From assembly GCF_905404315.1 (NCBI RefSeq), contig NC_066297.1, positions 2,790,001-2,854,000 of the forward strand: a DNA stretch of 64,000 nucleotides, written 5' to 3'. Shown piece after piece: positions 62,250 through 64,000 of the stretch. The translations under genes were made by a program, and so were the position numbers. The notes under the pieces were generated by a model. It did not search any database. It was not told where the DNA came from and saw only the letters and a list, made by a program, of their open reading frames with translations. This DNA comes from Leptidea sinapis. Taxonomy: Eukaryota > Arthropoda > Insecta > Lepidoptera > Pieridae. How positions within the stretch are numbered: position 1 is the stretch's first letter; every line of letters begins with the position of its first letter.

Positions 62250-64000
62250 TAAATTTAGTGAGTTTAGGCTCACAAAATTTAGATAATTAGGTATTTCCGC
62301 AAAATTACATCTGATTCAATATTTTTTTTTAATAAATGCAATTAAAATATTGCTGAAATCACAAATAATAAAACTAATACTCTGAAATCTAGCGGCAAAT
62401 TAGCGGGCGCCTATTTGTATTAATATAATACGCAGACAGCGTACACTGTGACCCCACCCTAATCCAAAATCATTTGACAAGCAATGACAATCTTCACGCC
62501 ATCTATGCGACGACACCCAAAATTTATTTACATAGTGTAACCATAGATGGTATTATTAACGTTACAATGTAGGTATGGTGGTAGCTGACCAGATATGGTA
62601 ATAATAATATAGCTACCTCTTTCTCTAGCACCATATGTTTCACTCATTTATTCAAAAAAACGACCGACCGTTTCCCTTGATCATTCTTAAAGTTATTTCA
62701 TCTAAGTAACGAAAATGGCTCAAACCTCGCAGTCACGGCTCTTAGGCTACGGACAATAGAGCGTACTTTGCGTTTGCTCAGACTTACGTAAAACTTAGCT
62801 GAGTTCAACTTTAAGCATTTGACAGCTGAGATTATGCTGAGCTTAAGGCGACACTAAATGCCAGCGACCTTGAGTGATATGAGTTGACGCCAATAAGCTT
62901 ATAGTTTCAAAATTCTTGCGTGGAAAACGTAAAATTTTCAAAGGCGCAAGCAGTTATATACTTCCAATTCTCATTATTGATTACTAAACTGAATAAATGT
63001 ACCTAAACAAAAAAAGTACAAGCTATAAGAATAACTATTCTGAGAGTAGTACTAAACAAATGCGTCATGCCGAGAAAAAACTTGTTTAACTCCAATGAAA
63101 AGTGGTAGTTCAAAATAGCTATGGAGTATTAACTATAACCAACAGCAAACATTAGCAGCCTACAAATAAGACTTAAGAGTATGTGTAACATGATATTGTT
63201 CATAGCTCCAAATGCTATATTTTCACCACTAAAGTTGTCTAAAAATACCTTGTTTGCGTGTTTTATGCTTACCCTTCGCCTTAAGCTAAGACAGTTAAAA
63301 TAGAAATAAACTAGTTATTAGAAAGGTAAAGCCTTCACGTTTCATTATACACAATACATAGCATATTATTATTAAACAAACGTTTACAATTGAAAGTATA
63401 CTAAATTAAAACAGTATCAAAATCTTATTTCATTATTACTTTTACTGAATTAAGAGACACCCTTAATTAATTTGGTATGAGAAACTGAACGCATTTATAG
63501 GTACATGAAATGACATCTATCGGTGAAAGCCGGATTGTTGTTGCCGAAGCGCCATTCGCGAGCGTCCAGAGAACTAATTTTGACGTCTAATGCAATTAAT
63601 GGCTGCGAAGGAACGTACAATACTCTGAAGTATTTTTGCGTTTTGAATTAATTTCGTTCGTTTTCCGTGTTATTTATACTTCAAGAATTAACGTAACCAA
63701 TTTTTTTTTTCTAAATAGTGTCCCATCATCTATCGATGTTTGCTGAGGTGGTCATCACTAGTTTTAGTACCGCAGACTCTCGCTACACGGCCAAGGGCGC
63801 AAAAATGGCGAATATAAAACAAGCACAAAAGCAGACAGTGTATTTATACGAGATTTTTTTTAAACGTCGAACAACAGCTGACGAAATAAATTGTTGATCT
63901 CCTTTTTGTTCGACTTTAGCTTAAGATTTAGTTTGCACTCAAGGCGATGTTTATAAATACCGTATGTGACTCTAGATAAGTCTGAGGAAAGCCTAAGTGC
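62250..64000. other. Unassigned distal stretch
   Basis: No coding frame above background. 63480-63850 is less AT-rich than its surroundings (ccgaagcgccattcgcgagc, cacggccaagggcgcaaaaa) and could be regulatory or a 5' UTR of a gene beyond the window, but nothing here proves it. Confidence 0.3.

Overview
The window looks like nuclear DNA of an insect, most probably a lepidopteran. It is AT-rich and intron-rich, and most of it is decayed transposable-element sequence. The recurring families (Helitrons with TC...CTAG ends, CR1/Jockey-like and RTE-like LINE tails, a roughly 280-bp structured repeat in ten or more copies, Tc1/mariner elements, tRNA-derived SINEs) are of the kinds I associate with moth and butterfly genomes. 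The order is inferred from those families; I cannot name a species.

Only one host gene is well supported. It is on the + strand, with seven coding exons between 28778 and 58162. The exons join in frame with correct GT-AG junctions into 834 bases (277 residues plus stop). The predicted protein has a signal peptide, a Lys-Arg site at residues 59-60, one cysteine outside the signal peptide, a charged helical segment near residues 165-199, and a Tyr/Pro-rich C-terminus. I do not recognise the family. A secreted protein or prohormone-like precursor is the most economical reading.

Layout. 1-28.2 kb, upstream of the gene, is a mosaic of LINE 3' ends, structured repeats, foldback elements and Helitrons, plus a nearly full-length Tc1 element at 25559-27149. 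Its transposase has one internal stop and has lost the first catalytic Asp. 28.8-58.2 kb is the gene; intron 1 is about 13.2 kb and intron 3 about 8.7 kb. Mobile elements fill much of the introns and come very close to the exons: one repeat begins 6 bases after the exon 2 donor, and another copy of the same family runs into the exon 4 acceptor. 58.2-61 kb is the 3' UTR and flank. 61-64 kb holds more repeats and then an unassigned stretch.

The most interesting non-coding structures are a repeat family carrying a near-complete tRNA cloverleaf that twice occurs as a head-to-head palindrome, a perfect 27-bp inverted repeat with a 5-base loop in intron 4, tandem Helitrons, several foldback elements, and an abundant family (called A here) with two conserved internal hairpins. 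I saw no CRISPR array, no bacterial-type system and no convincing functional tRNA or rRNA gene. Family letters (A, C, D2, E, M) are local labels for repeats recognised by comparing copies inside this window.
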